A stretch of DNA of 25,807 nucleotides from Nostoc sp. CHAB 5834 (GTDB taxonomy: Bacteria; Cyanobacteriota; Cyanobacteriia; Cyanobacteriales; Nostocaceae): positions 1 to 25,807 of the forward strand of contig JAIVFU010000074.1 in NCBI GenBank assembly GCA_020829485.1, written 5' to 3'. Position 1 is the stretch's first letter. Each line of letters begins with the position of its first letter. The notes under the pieces were generated by a model. It worked only from the letters and a program-made list of their open reading frames with translations. It searched no databases and was not told the DNA's origin. A program made the translations under genes and the position numbers. This document shows, in pieces, positions 17,167 to 24,701 of this stretch.

Positions 17167-18084
17167 CTATAGTTTATACTGACAGTAAACTTCGCTAGCG
17201 GCGCGATGCAGCAGAGAATGTCGCCATACCAAGGATTTCATATCATCAGCATAACCACCACCAATGACACAAGCGACGGGATAACCGCTACTCATACAGG
17301 TACTCAAAACCTGCATTTCCCGGCGAAAAATGCCACCATCAGTAAGGGCTAATTTGCCCAAGCGATCGCCTATATGAGGGTCAACACCTGCATCATAAAA
17401 TACTAAGTCTGGCTTGACTTTAGATAATAAATCTGATAAGTAATTCGCTAAAGTTTGTAAATATGCGTCATCTTCCATTCCCACCGGCAAAGGAACATCC
17501 AAATCGCTATTTTGTTTAGTACCGGGGAAATTGACTTCGCAGTGCATAGAAAAAGTAAAAACGCTGTCGTCGTCTTGGAAGATAAAAGCGGTGCCGTCTC
17601 CTTGATGCACATCCAAATCTACAATTAGGATTTTTTGGACTAGTCCGAATTTTTGTAAAACGCGACAGGCGATCGCTAAATCGTTGAAAATACAAAAACC
17701 AGATCCATAATTGGGAAAAGCATGATGAGTTCCGCCAGCCGTATTACAAGCTAAACCCTGACTTAGTGCCAGTTTAGCTGTGAGTATCGTACCACCCACC
17801 GCCACACAGGTACGATTCGCTAATGCTGGACTCCAAGGCAAACCAATGCGTCGTTGTGCTTTGGCATCTAGGGTTCCCTCACAGTAAGCTTGAACGTAGC
17901 TTGGAGTGTGAACTAACTCTATCAATTGTAGCGGCGGACGTTTGGGGGTATGAAATTGTTCTTGATTCGCTACACCATCAGCTAACAGCAATTCGTACAG
18001 TTGTCGGAACTTAGACATCGGAAAACGATGTCCTTCAGGTAGCGGGGCAACGTAATCTGGGTGGTAAATAATTGGCAAGTCCAT
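17167..18084 (-). CDS. Histone deacetylase family (AcuC-like) hydrolase
   Basis: 305 aa, full length. A zinc-dependent deacetylase fold with intact active-site elements: tandem histidines in GGTHHAF (H120, H121), zinc ligands in DLDVHQGDG (D158, H160) and AGVDPH (D235), and the C-terminal GGGY loop. Bacterial members remove acetyl groups from proteins, polyamines or acetoin-pathway enzymes; the substrate here is not evident. The start is ATG 18082-18084 (MDLPIIYHPDYVAPLPEGHRF), a typical start for the family. It stands alone between repeat-rich spacers. Confidence 0.92.
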   Translation of the reverse strand: MDLPIIYHPDYVAPLPEGHRFPMSKFRQLYELLLADGVANQEQFHTPKRPPLQLIELVHTPSYVQAYCEGTLDAKAQRRIGLPWSPALANRTCVAVGGTILTAKLALSQGLACNTAGGTHHAFPNYGSGFCIFNDLAIACRVLQKFGLVQKILIVDLDVHQGDGTAFIFQDDDSVFTFSMHCEVNFPGTKQNSDLDVPLPVGMEDDAYLQTLANYLSDLLSKVKPDLVFYDAGVDPHIGDRLGKLALTDGGIFRREMQVLSTCMSSGYPVACVIGGGYADDMKSLVWRHSLLHRAASEVYCQYKL

Positions 18085-18350
18085 GTTATTAATTTTTAAC
18101 CATAGTCTGATGGCAAACTATGAAACAATTTTCTCTAATAAATCCTAAGTACCCAACGTAAGGTAAACATATATTGATTGAAAAGTTGCACCAACGCTAT
18201 AGCTTTTCCTAATCAAATGAAATACATGATACCCCCCTCTTCGCTTGCGGGGTGGGGTTCAGCAATATGGCAACCAGTATCTATTCTTAAACTAGATTGC
18301 TAAACTGTTACGCAAATAATATCGTACATTTACCTGATGACTGAAAACCC

Positions 18351-18378
18351 GTCAACAGTCAACAGTCAACAGTTAACG
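18351..18378. repeat. GTCAACA heptamer tandem repeat; note on 18085-18411
   Basis: Three exact copies of GTCAACA plus a fourth variant (GTTAACG), again of the 7-bp STRR class. The remainder of 18085-18411 shows no gene. A C-rich/G-rich pair around 18231-18256 (ACCCCCC ... GGGGTGGGG) could form a hairpin. Confidence 0.85.
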
Positions 18379-18411
18379 ACATCAAAAGTGTTTATATAGT
18401 TTAGACGCGCA

Positions 18412-18720
18412 TCAGCTTAATGCTCGTTTTTCTAATGGTAGTTCAAAGCGATCGCCTGGTTTTGGCTCAAGTATCCGCGTCGCAAGATTGTTTTTCTCAA
18501 GTAATTTAAGCGTTGGTGGATGAGCGTGGTCTTCTAAACCTTGAGACAGCAAGATCAGATCAATGTTATCTGGTATTGGGCGATTTTGCGATCGCGAGCC
18601 TTTAAATAACCAATCCAAATTGCTGAAAATCAACGAACCAACCAGCCAAGGGTCAATAAGTATTCTTTGACTACCAATTTCCAGCAGCCAAGAGTTACTG
18701 TCTAACCAAGTTAAGAACAT
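18412..18720 (-). pseudogene. Metallo-beta-lactamase-fold hydrolase, truncated
   Basis: 102 aa. The N-terminus (TWLDSNSWLLEIGSQRILID, then PWLVGSLIF) and SQGLEDHAHPPTLKLLEKN match the first ~80 residues of a cyanobacterial MBL-fold family that normally runs to about 250 residues. After LEKNNLATRI the sequence continues only with a short tail, GDRFELPLEKRALS, then a stop. The missing part holds most metal ligands and the second half of the fold. An internal deletion is likely, with the tail perhaps derived from the original C-terminus. A short protein may be made but should not be an active hydrolase. Confidence 0.65.
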
Positions 18721-18848
18721 AAAATTTTATGAAGATAACGCCTATCTTCATTATCAATGGTGTCAGCTTTATTGCAGGGATTGAAATGACTACTGCGTTC
18801 TCACCACAGAGTAATCATAATTTTTTTAATCGTAGTAATTTTTACCTA

Positions 18849-19631
18849 TCATTCTAGATAAAACCGTCTCGCCTCATTTACCGATAAACTAAGTACCACC
18901 TCATCCAACGATAAACTAAGAGTACTGGCAATTTGTTCTACACTCAAGCCTAACTCCAATAATCTAGGTATTGCATCCTGTCGCGCTTGTTCTGCATCCT
19001 GTCGCGCTTGTTCTGCTTCTTGTCGCGCTTGTTCTGTTTCTTTATGGCTTAACAGTTTTCTCCCAGTTTGGGGGTCAAAAAACCGCAGTTCTCCGTCAAT
19101 CAATCTGAGGTCTAAACCCAATACTCCACTGTGAATAGACGAGACACCATCGGGTAAAAAGTTGGATGTAATGCGTTGATATTTGCCCTCAAATAAATAG
19201 GAACCCTTTAGTCGTGGGTTGAGGTAATCTCCGGTTGGGTCATACTGAAAATACTCTTGCACACCTAAAAGTGAATATTTCGTGGGTTTATCCTCTTCAT
19301 CATTTTCTTGGGTGCTTGCAGAAGTGATTTCCAAAATAAAATTAGGTACTTTACCCCCTTCTTCCCAAACCTTGTAGCTGACGCGCTTTTTCTTGTCTAC
19401 CTCAAATACCACAAAGACATCAGGAGCAACCACAGCACTAGGAATCCCCTTTTTGTAGTAAACAAATAGATTCCCTGATACGTAAACATCATTTCGGTCT
19501 TGGAAATAAATGTCTAAGGCTTCTACAGCATAAATTAGATAATCCCGTGCTGGGTCGCTCTCCGCCATTGGTTTACCATCAGAGCTGGGGTAGATAATTT
19601 CGGTCTTGAGTTGGTTAGCAGAAAGGGTCAT
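18849..19631 (-). CDS. Uma2 family endonuclease-like protein with Glu/Gln/Arg repeats
   Basis: 260 aa from ATG 19629-19631 (MTLSANQLKTEIIYPSSDGK). The longer frame to 19673 is rejected because its extra 14 residues come from a dispersed repeat. Core Uma2 features are VVAPDVFVV (D71), FILEITSAST (E101) and a following lysine near 115, so the nuclease-type residues look intact. After the core, a 21-bp unit is repeated three times (about 18978-19040), encoding EQARQEA/EQARQDA, a short charged helix. The end (LELGLSVEQIASTLSLSLDEV) looks like a helix-turn-helix-type tail common in this subfamily. It is not closely related to the Uma2 gene at 2504-3100. Function unknown. Confidence 0.88.
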   Translation of the reverse strand: MTLSANQLKTEIIYPSSDGKPMAESDPARDYLIYAVEALDIYFQDRNDVYVSGNLFVYYKKGIPSAVVAPDVFVVFEVDKKKRVSYKVWEEGGKVPNFILEITSASTQENDEEDKPTKYSLLGVQEYFQYDPTGDYLNPRLKGSYLFEGKYQRITSNFLPDGVSSIHSGVLGLDLRLIDGELRFFDPQTGRKLLSHKETEQARQEAEQARQDAEQARQDAIPRLLELGLSVEQIASTLSLSLDEVVLSLSVNEARRFYLE

Positions 19632-19666
19632 GCTCGCTTCTCTCCGAGACGCTACGCGAACGCTCC
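19632..19666. repeat. Dispersed repeat abutting the Uma2 start codon
   Basis: GCTCGCTTCTCTCCGAGACG followed by CTACGCGAACGCTCC, a repeat type frequent in Nostoc. It touches the start codon of the Uma2 gene, so it occupies the normal ribosome-binding-site position and could alter translation. Confidence 0.65.
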
Positions 19667-19797
19667 AATTCAAAATAGGTTACAGGGCAAAGACTTTAAC
19701 TCAACTGGGATTGGTTTAAATAATAGCATTTTGTTCAGACTTCATTTTAGGTCAGAGAACATTACTATATTGAAGAAAGACTTTATTAATCTTATTA

Positions 19798-20691
19798 ATG
19801 ACCATAACTACACAGCCGCTTGCAACCCAAGACGCTTTTGAAAAATTCATTTGGAATTGGCAGGGTTACAAAATTCAATACACTGTCATGGGTACAGGAC
19901 GACCTTTGGTACTGGTTCACGGCTTCGGTGCTTCCATTGGACACTGGCGCAAAAATATCCCAGTTTTAGCTAATGCTGGCTACCAGGTATTTGCCATAGA
20001 CCTTTTGGGTTTTGGCGGTTCCGATAAAGCGCCCATTGATTACACTGTGGAAGTTTGGGTGGAACTGCTGAAAGATTTCTGCACAGCACACATACACGAA
20101 CCTGCTGTATTTATTGGCAACTCCATCGGCGCACTTTTGAGCTTGATTGTACTGGTAGAACATCCAGAAATTGCTGCTGGTGGTATTCTAATTAACTCTG
20201 CGGGTGGCTTGAGTCATCGTCCCCACGAACTAAACCCGCCACTACGGATGGTGATGGCAACTTTTAATCGGTTTGTGCGATCGCCAATTACAGGTAAATT
20301 TGTCTATAACCGCATCCGCCAAAAAGCCCAAATTCGCCGCACCCTCTACCAAGTTTACAAAAACCGTGAAGCCGTCACCGATGAATTAGTCGATTTACTT
20401 TATACTCCCTCTTGCGACCCAGGAGCGCAACAAGTCTTCGCCTCCATTCTCACAGCCCCTCCTGGCCCAAGCCCAGAGGAACTTTTGCCCAAAGTAGAAC
20501 GTCCTCTATTAGTAATTTGGGGTGCTGATGATCCTTGGACACCAATCACCGGGGCGAAGATTTACGAAGAGGCGCGTGAGAATGGCAAAGAAATCAAAAT
20601 TGTTCCCATTCCCAATGCCGGTCATTGTCCCCACGATGAAGTTCCAGATATTGTTAATGCCCAGATTGTCGATTGGCTAGCGCAAAGTTAG
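19798..20691 (+). CDS. Alpha/beta-fold hydrolase
   Basis: 297 aa, complete. The catalytic triad is readable: nucleophile S109 in GNSIGA, acid D245 in WGADDPWTP, and base H276 in NAGHCPHDE. The oxyanion-hole motif HGFG lies at 41-44. A cap region lies around 140-225. Such cyanobacterial proteins resemble plant pheophytinase/epoxide-hydrolase-like enzymes, but the substrate cannot be told from sequence. The start is ATG 19798. It diverges from the Uma2 gene, with about 166 bp between the two starts that must hold both promoters. No clear operator was recognised. Confidence 0.9.
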   Translation: MTITTQPLATQDAFEKFIWNWQGYKIQYTVMGTGRPLVLVHGFGASIGHWRKNIPVLANAGYQVFAIDLLGFGGSDKAPIDYTVEVWVELLKDFCTAHIHEPAVFIGNSIGALLSLIVLVEHPEIAAGGILINSAGGLSHRPHELNPPLRMVMATFNRFVRSPITGKFVYNRIRQKAQIRRTLYQVYKNREAVTDELVDLLYTPSCDPGAQQVFASILTAPPGPSPEELLPKVERPLLVIWGADDPWTPITGAKIYEEARENGKEIKIVPIPNAGHCPHDEVPDIVNAQIVDWLAQS

Positions 20692-20838
20692 TAATTTCGT
20701 GCCAAGACGCAAATGCAAAGGCACTTTCTGCCGATGCGCCTTGGCTCATGCAGGGTAGGAATGGGGCTAACAATCTGGGTAAATGGATCTTAATCTTTAT
20801 AATTGCACCTTGACAGAATCAAACTCGTATGGTTTGTA

Positions 20839-21897
20839 ATGGAGCTTGATGTGCGTAATGGACATAAAGGGGCAATTCCCTTAAATCACCATCCAGATTT
20901 TTCTAAACAAGGCTATCAAGTTATCAGCGAATTAGGACGCAACCGAGAAGGGGGACGCATTACTTATTTAGCTAATGTCCTCAACTCTAAGCAACAGGTG
21001 GTGATTAAAGAGTTTTGTTTTGCTCGTGCGGATGCTGATTTGTCAGGTGTAAAAGCATATCAGCGCGAAATCGAAATTTTGCAGCAACTAAATCATTCTC
21101 GCATTCCTCGCTATGTAGATTCTTTTGAAATACCAGGGGCTTTTTATCTGGTGCAGGAATATAAAAAGGCCCCATCTTTAGGCTTAACGAGCAGTTTTAA
21201 TCCAGAAGAAATAAAGCAAATTGCTCTGTCAATTTTAGAGATTTTGGTTTATCTACAAAAGCAAATTCCACCAATTATTCATCGGGATATTAAACCAGAG
21301 AATATTTTGGTTGATGAGCAACTAAATGCTTATCTAGTTGATTTTGGTTTAGCTAGAATACAGGGTGCAAAAGTAGCTCTGAGCAGCTTTGTAGCAGGAA
21401 CCCCAGGTTTTATGCCACCAGAGGAACAGTTTGGTCATTCCCTGACTGAGGCATCAGATTTATATAGTTTAGGAGCAACATTGATTTGCTTACTTACTAA
21501 TACCCGTTCTGTTGAAATTGGGAGATTAATTGATGATAACTATCGCTTTAATTTTCAGCAATTAGTTCCTCAAATCAGTCCGCGTTTTCGGTGGTGGTTG
21601 ATGAAAATGGTAGAACGCAAACGGAAACGTCGCTATGCTAATGCGGCTATTGCTTTAAAAGCACTTGGGTCAATTGAAGTTGTTGGTAGTGCCACTGGGA
21701 TAGATAATTTAATCAGGAAAATAATACCTAGAAAACGAGTTACTTTGTTGGGACTAGCTACTGTTGTTACACTAGCTGCGATTGCAGGAACTTTGATGAG
21801 TTGTCAGCCTGGTAATACGGTTAGGCAATTGCTGGAAGCTACAGAATGTCAAAGGTTTGATTTAAATGCAAGTTGCCAAGAAAAAACCGGAGATTAA
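20839..21897 (+). CDS. Ser/Thr protein kinase, membrane anchored
   Basis: 352 aa from ATG 20839; an in-frame TTG at 20803 would add 12 residues and is less likely. It has a Hanks-type kinase domain at about 25-285: glycine-rich loop ELGRNREGG, VAIK-type lysine K57 (VVIKEF), catalytic loop HRDIKPEN with D150, and DFG with D168 (VDFGLA). The activation segment ends FMPPEE in place of APE, typical of this cyanobacterial group. A basic stretch (IRKIIPRKR) precedes one membrane helix at about 301-320, leaving a ~30-residue tail with cysteines outside the cytoplasm. It probably phosphorylates cytoplasmic targets in response to an unknown signal. The substrate is not indicated by neighbours. Confidence 0.9.
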   Translation: MELDVRNGHKGAIPLNHHPDFSKQGYQVISELGRNREGGRITYLANVLNSKQQVVIKEFCFARADADLSGVKAYQREIEILQQLNHSRIPRYVDSFEIPGAFYLVQEYKKAPSLGLTSSFNPEEIKQIALSILEILVYLQKQIPPIIHRDIKPENILVDEQLNAYLVDFGLARIQGAKVALSSFVAGTPGFMPPEEQFGHSLTEASDLYSLGATLICLLTNTRSVEIGRLIDDNYRFNFQQLVPQISPRFRWWLMKMVERKRKRRYANAAIALKALGSIEVVGSATGIDNLIRKIIPRKRVTLLGLATVVTLAAIAGTLMSCQPGNTVRQLLEATECQRFDLNASCQEKTGD

Positions 21898-21959
21898 GAT
21901 TAATTAGGTTGCTTTCGGCTAAGGATTAGGGACTTCCAATAAATAAATTATCCAATCTT

Positions 21960-22015
21960 GTGGGGTGGGCAACATGAGCGCCTTTGACTATGGGCGCTCA
22001 TGTTGCCCACCCCAC
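21960..22015. terminator. Hairpin with 23-bp perfect stem behind the kinase gene
   Basis: GTGGGGTGGGCAACATGAGC (plus GCC) pairs perfectly with 21993-22015 around a 10-nt loop. It is strong enough to stop or protect the kinase transcript, although it is followed by AATAAATA rather than a T-run. It could equally be a palindromic mobile repeat. Confidence 0.6.
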
Positions 22016-22021
22016 AATAAA

Positions 22022-22172
22022 TATAGCGGTTCTTGCTTGGGTGCAGTACAGTTTTAACCTCTCTCCAAACCTCTCTCCTTTTAGGAGAGAGGCTTTGAAT
22101 TTTGCTCCCCAACGCTAGCTCTTAAGGGGCTGGGGGTTAGGTCTGTATTGCACTCAATTGAGAACTGCTATA
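22022..22172. repeat. Nested foldable repeat with TATAGCGGTTCT ends
   Basis: TATAGCGGTTCT (22022-22033) and AGAACTGCTATA (22161-22172) form 12-bp ends with one mismatch. Inside them lie GTGCAGTACAG and CTGTATTGCAC, and an inner hairpin CCTCTCTCCT/AGGAGAGAGG (22070-22092). The 151-bp unit nests inside the element at 21928-22201 and would fold into one long imperfect hairpin. Confidence 0.7.
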
Positions 22173-22240
22173 GTTGTATATTTTTTTATTTGGAAGTCCC
22201 TTACAGCAGTTTTCAATTGAATAGGCTACACCTGTAGCAA

Positions 22241-22398
22241 TACCGTTCAGTTAAGCCCAAAACCTTGGTAGTAGACGCGAAATTGTACTGGGCTGGGCTT
22301 CGCCCCGCTACGCTAACGCCCCGCTACGCTAACGTCCCGCTACGCTAACGCGTCTCTACAGGTCTAAAATCAGTACAAAAATCTTTAACTGAACTGTA
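22241..22398. repeat. Second MITE-like repeat with TACCGTTCAGTTAA ends
   Basis: TACCGTTCAGTTAA (22241-22254) and TTAACTGAACTGTA (22385-22398) pair at 13 of 14 positions. The interior carries three tandem copies of CCCGCTACGCTAACG (about 22306-22352). No coding sequence is present. Confidence 0.65.
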
Positions 22399-22399
22399 T

Positions 22400-22419
22400 G
22401 GGCACAATCTATTGTGCCC
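22400..22419. other. Short perfect hairpin before the 42-bp array
   Basis: GGGCACAAT and ATTGTGCCC, 9 bp with a 2-nt centre. It lies directly after the preceding MITE-like repeat and 60 bp before the tandem array. It is a possible terminator or palindromic binding site; no T-run follows on the plus strand. Confidence 0.5.
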
Positions 22420-22478
22420 CTAAAATTATGTGTATTCCATGCTTGTGAAAATTGCTGCAATTTGCCTGAGTATCAAAG

Positions 22479-22741
22479 ACTCGTTAACGGAGATAAAAGG
22501 TGGATTCATCCAGTTCAAATACTCGTTAACGGAGATAAAAGGTGGATTCATCCAGTTCAAAGACTCGTTAACGGAGATAAAAGGTGGATTCATCCAGTTC
22601 AAAGACTCGTTAACGGAGATAAAAGGTGGATTCATCCAGTTCAAATACTCGTTGACGGAGATAAAAGGTGGATTCATCCAGTTCAAATACTCGTTGACGG
22701 AGATAAAAGGTGGATTCATCCAGTTCAAAGACTCGTTAGCG
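22479..22741. repeat. Six tandem copies of a 42-bp unit
   Basis: Units start at 22479, 22521, 22563, 22605, 22647 and 22689, each exactly 42 bp, with a partial seventh at 22731. Each begins ACTCGTTAACGGAG and ends TTCATCCAGTTCAAA plus T or G. Differences are few: TTAACG becomes TTGACG in units 5 and 6, and the last base is T or G. Each unit holds two small palindromes (CGTTAACG; TGGATTCATCCA). Two forward frames and one reverse frame stay open because 42 is divisible by three, so open frames here (22414-22767, 22430-22759, and a reverse one) are not evidence of a gene. There are no spacers, so it is not CRISPR. The array ends about 85 bp before the CHAT gene. Confidence 0.95.
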
Positions 22742-22827
22742 GTAATGCGCTATCAGTAATTGTCTAGTTACCTGCTGTAGTAAACTACATTTAAGCCAAA
22801 GGACTACATTCAATAGTTGATAGCGCT

Positions 22828-23256
22828 GTGAAAAAAATCCTGATTGTGTCAGCGAATCCTACGACGACGGATAAACTACGGTTGGACGAGGAAGTAAGGG
22901 AAATTCAGGAAGGGTTGCAACGCTCTCGCAGCCGAGATAAGTTTGAACTTATTACTAAATGGGCGGTGCGGCCTGACGATTTGCGGCATGCGCTTTTAGA
23001 TCATAATCCTCATATTATCCATTTTTCTGGACATGGTGGAGGAAATCAAGGTTTAGCCTTGGAAAATAATATAGGGGAAATGCAGCTGGTGAGTACAGAG
23101 TCACTGGCAAGGCTATTTAAATTATTTAAAGACAAAATTGAGTGTGTATTATTAAATGCCTGTTATAGCGAGGTGCAAGCTGAGTCTATTTATCAACACA
23201 TTAACTGTGTGGTTGGGATGAATCGGGCAATTGGCGATCGATCGCGCCGCAATTAA
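22828..23256 (+). CDS. CHAT-domain protease part of a broken CHAT-AAA gene
   Basis: 142 aa from GTG 22828 (MKKILIVSANPTTTDKLRLD). It is a caspase-like CHAT domain with the catalytic pair intact: H69 in IHFSGHGGG and C112 in LLNACYSE. The frame ends early with GDRSRRN after a 4-bp GATC duplication in a HIP1 site (GCGATCGATCGCGCC, about 23234-23248). Removing GATC restores GDRAAIKFAVGFYDALGADR, the normal end of CHAT, and joins it in frame to the ATPase part that follows. CHAT proteases fused to STAND/AAA ATPases are associated with bacterial conflict and regulated cell death. As it stands, this is a split gene or a sequence error. No strong ribosome-binding site was seen; the 42-bp array lies upstream. 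Confidence 0.8.
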   Translation: MKKILIVSANPTTTDKLRLDEEVREIQEGLQRSRSRDKFELITKWAVRPDDLRHALLDHNPHIIHFSGHGGGNQGLALENNIGEMQLVSTESLARLFKLFKDKIECVLLNACYSEVQAESIYQHINCVVGMNRAIGDRSRRN

Positions 23257-24466
23257 ATTCGCGGTAGGCTTTTATGATGCACTGGGTGCTGATAGGTCTT
23301 ATGAGGATGCTTATGAGTTTGGCTGTAGCGCTATTGACTTAGAAAGTATTCCAGAGTCTTCCACCCCAGTGCTGAAAAGTCGGAACAATGCCCAAGGTGC
23401 TATCTCTGCTAACGAAATTATTTCAGATAGCGAGATAAAACTAGCAGTCTCCTTAGAAAATCCAGAAGGACAGGTATCTCTAAAGTCTGCTTTTTATGTC
23501 GAGCGATCGCCTATTGAGGTAGACTGTTATGAAGCCATTCTTCAACCAGGGGCCTTAATTCGCATCAAAGCCCCCCGGCAGATGGGCAAAACTTCCCTCA
23601 TGTCGCGGGTTCTCCATCATGCTAGTCAACATGACTATCAGACAGCACCCGTAAATTTCCAGTCAGCCGATGCAGAATTTCTCGCTAATTTAGATAAGTT
23701 TTTGCAGTGGTTCTGTGCAAGCATTACCTACGAACTGAATCTACCCGATAAATTAGATGAGTATTGGAAAGGTGTTTTAGGTAGCAAGAATAAATGTACA
23801 AATTACTTTCAACGGTATTTATTACCCGCCATTAATAGTCCCATAGCTTTGGGTTTGGATGAAGTCGATGAAGTCTTCAAGCATCCCATAATTGCGGCTG
23901 ATTTCTTTGGATTATTACGAGCTTGGCATGAGCGGTCAAAGAATGAGACAGTTTGGAAAAATCTCCGGTTGGTGATTGTGCATTCTAAGGAAGTTTATAT
24001 TCCACTCAATATAAATCAGTCGCCTTTTAATGTGGGCTTACCCATTGAGTTGCCATACTTAAATCAAATACAAATACAAGACTTGGTACAGCGTCACGGA
24101 CTCAATTGGCCTGAATCACAAATTGAAGAATTAATGACACTCGTCGGTGGTCATCCTTATTTAGTGCGGGTAGCGCTTTATGAAATTGCCCGTGGTAGGA
24201 TGACGCTGGAAAATCTGCAAAAAATCGCGGCAACCGAGGAAGGGCCTTACAGTGACCATCTGCGCCGCCATTGGCTGAATTTGCAAGAGGATGCAGAATT
24301 GCTAGCTGCCGTCAAACAAGCGATGATGGCAAATCACGCCGTGGATGTAGGCACAACTGAAGCGTTTAAACTCCGCAGTATGGGGTTAGTTAAGTTTCAA
24401 GGCAATCAAGTAGTGCCTTTGTGTGAATTGTATAGGCAATATTTTGGGCATCGCTTGGGACATTAA
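23231..24466 (+). CDS. AAA-like (AAA_35, STAND-type) ATPase part of the broken CHAT-AAA gene
   Basis: The frame is open from a weak TTG at 23231 for 411 residues. Residues ~5-35 finish the CHAT domain (IKFAVGFYDALGADRSYEDA). The AAA-like domain starts near residue 80 (FYVERSPIEVDCYEAILQPG). It has a Walker A-type loop APRQMGKTSL (about 114-123, K120), Walker B IALGLDEVDEVF, and a winged-helix-like end (LRSMGLVKFQGNQVVPLCEL). This is the AAA_35 pattern widespread in Nostocales. The intended protein would be about 540 aa with the upstream frame; the split comes from the GATC duplication. Independent translation from 23231 is uncertain. A nuclease-like gene follows 235 bp later. Confidence 0.82.
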   Translation: MAIDRAAIKFAVGFYDALGADRSYEDAYEFGCSAIDLESIPESSTPVLKSRNNAQGAISANEIISDSEIKLAVSLENPEGQVSLKSAFYVERSPIEVDCYEAILQPGALIRIKAPRQMGKTSLMSRVLHHASQHDYQTAPVNFQSADAEFLANLDKFLQWFCASITYELNLPDKLDEYWKGVLGSKNKCTNYFQRYLLPAINSPIALGLDEVDEVFKHPIIAADFFGLLRAWHERSKNETVWKNLRLVIVHSKEVYIPLNINQSPFNVGLPIELPYLNQIQIQDLVQRHGLNWPESQIEELMTLVGGHPYLVRVALYEIARGRMTLENLQKIAATEEGPYSDHLRRHWLNLQEDAELLAAVKQAMMANHAVDVGTTEAFKLRSMGLVKFQGNQVVPLCELYRQYFGHRLGH

Positions 24467-24582
24467 AAATTAAAAAAGTACATTAGGAGTGCAATAGGAC
24501 TTTCATCTCCAATTACCATTTAATACCAATTTGAAAAAAGAATGCGACACATAGACAAAACCCTCCGCTTATCCAAATATCA

Positions 24583-24641
24583 CCCCCCTTGTTAAGGGGG
24601 GAGATCAGAAATCCGGTTCCCTCCCCTTTCTAAGGGGAGGG
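24583..24641. repeat. Two G/C-rich hairpins between the ATPase and nuclease genes
   Basis: CCCCCCTT-GTT-AAGGGGGG (24583-24601) and CCCTCCCCTT-TCT-AAGGGGAGGG (24619-24641) are stems of 8 and 10 bp with 3-nt loops. This CCCC...GGGG type is a frequent intergenic repeat in Nostoc; a terminating role is possible. No gene is seen in 24467-24701. Confidence 0.7.
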
Positions 24642-24701
24642 TTAGGGTGGGGTAATCTATCGCAAACATTTTTTGAATCGCTATAACTAAAAGGCTCAAC
24701 A

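Larger units (their letters stand above)
21928..22201. mobile_element. MITE-like element with AGGGACTTCCAA ends
   Basis: AGGGACTTCCAA (21928-21939) and its exact complement (22190-22201) bound a 274-bp segment that holds no gene and consists mostly of foldable repeats. The size, the 12-bp terminal inverted repeats and the absence of coding sequence fit a non-autonomous insertion element. It starts about 30 bp past the kinase stop codon. No target duplication was clearly seen. Confidence 0.55.

Noticed and set aside
22479..22741. CRISPR array
   Set aside because: The units abut with no variable spacers, and no cas genes are present.
22414..22767. Open frames of 117, 109 and 100 residues over the 42-bp array, read as a repeat protein gene
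   Set aside because: A 42-bp period keeps any stop-free frame open for all copies. Three frames on two strands are equally open, and the few substitutions do not favour one of them clearly.
23231..23256. Programmed frameshift in the CHAT-AAA gene
   Set aside because: The difference is a 4-bp duplication in a palindrome, with no slippery heptamer or downstream structure seen; mutation or sequence error is simpler.
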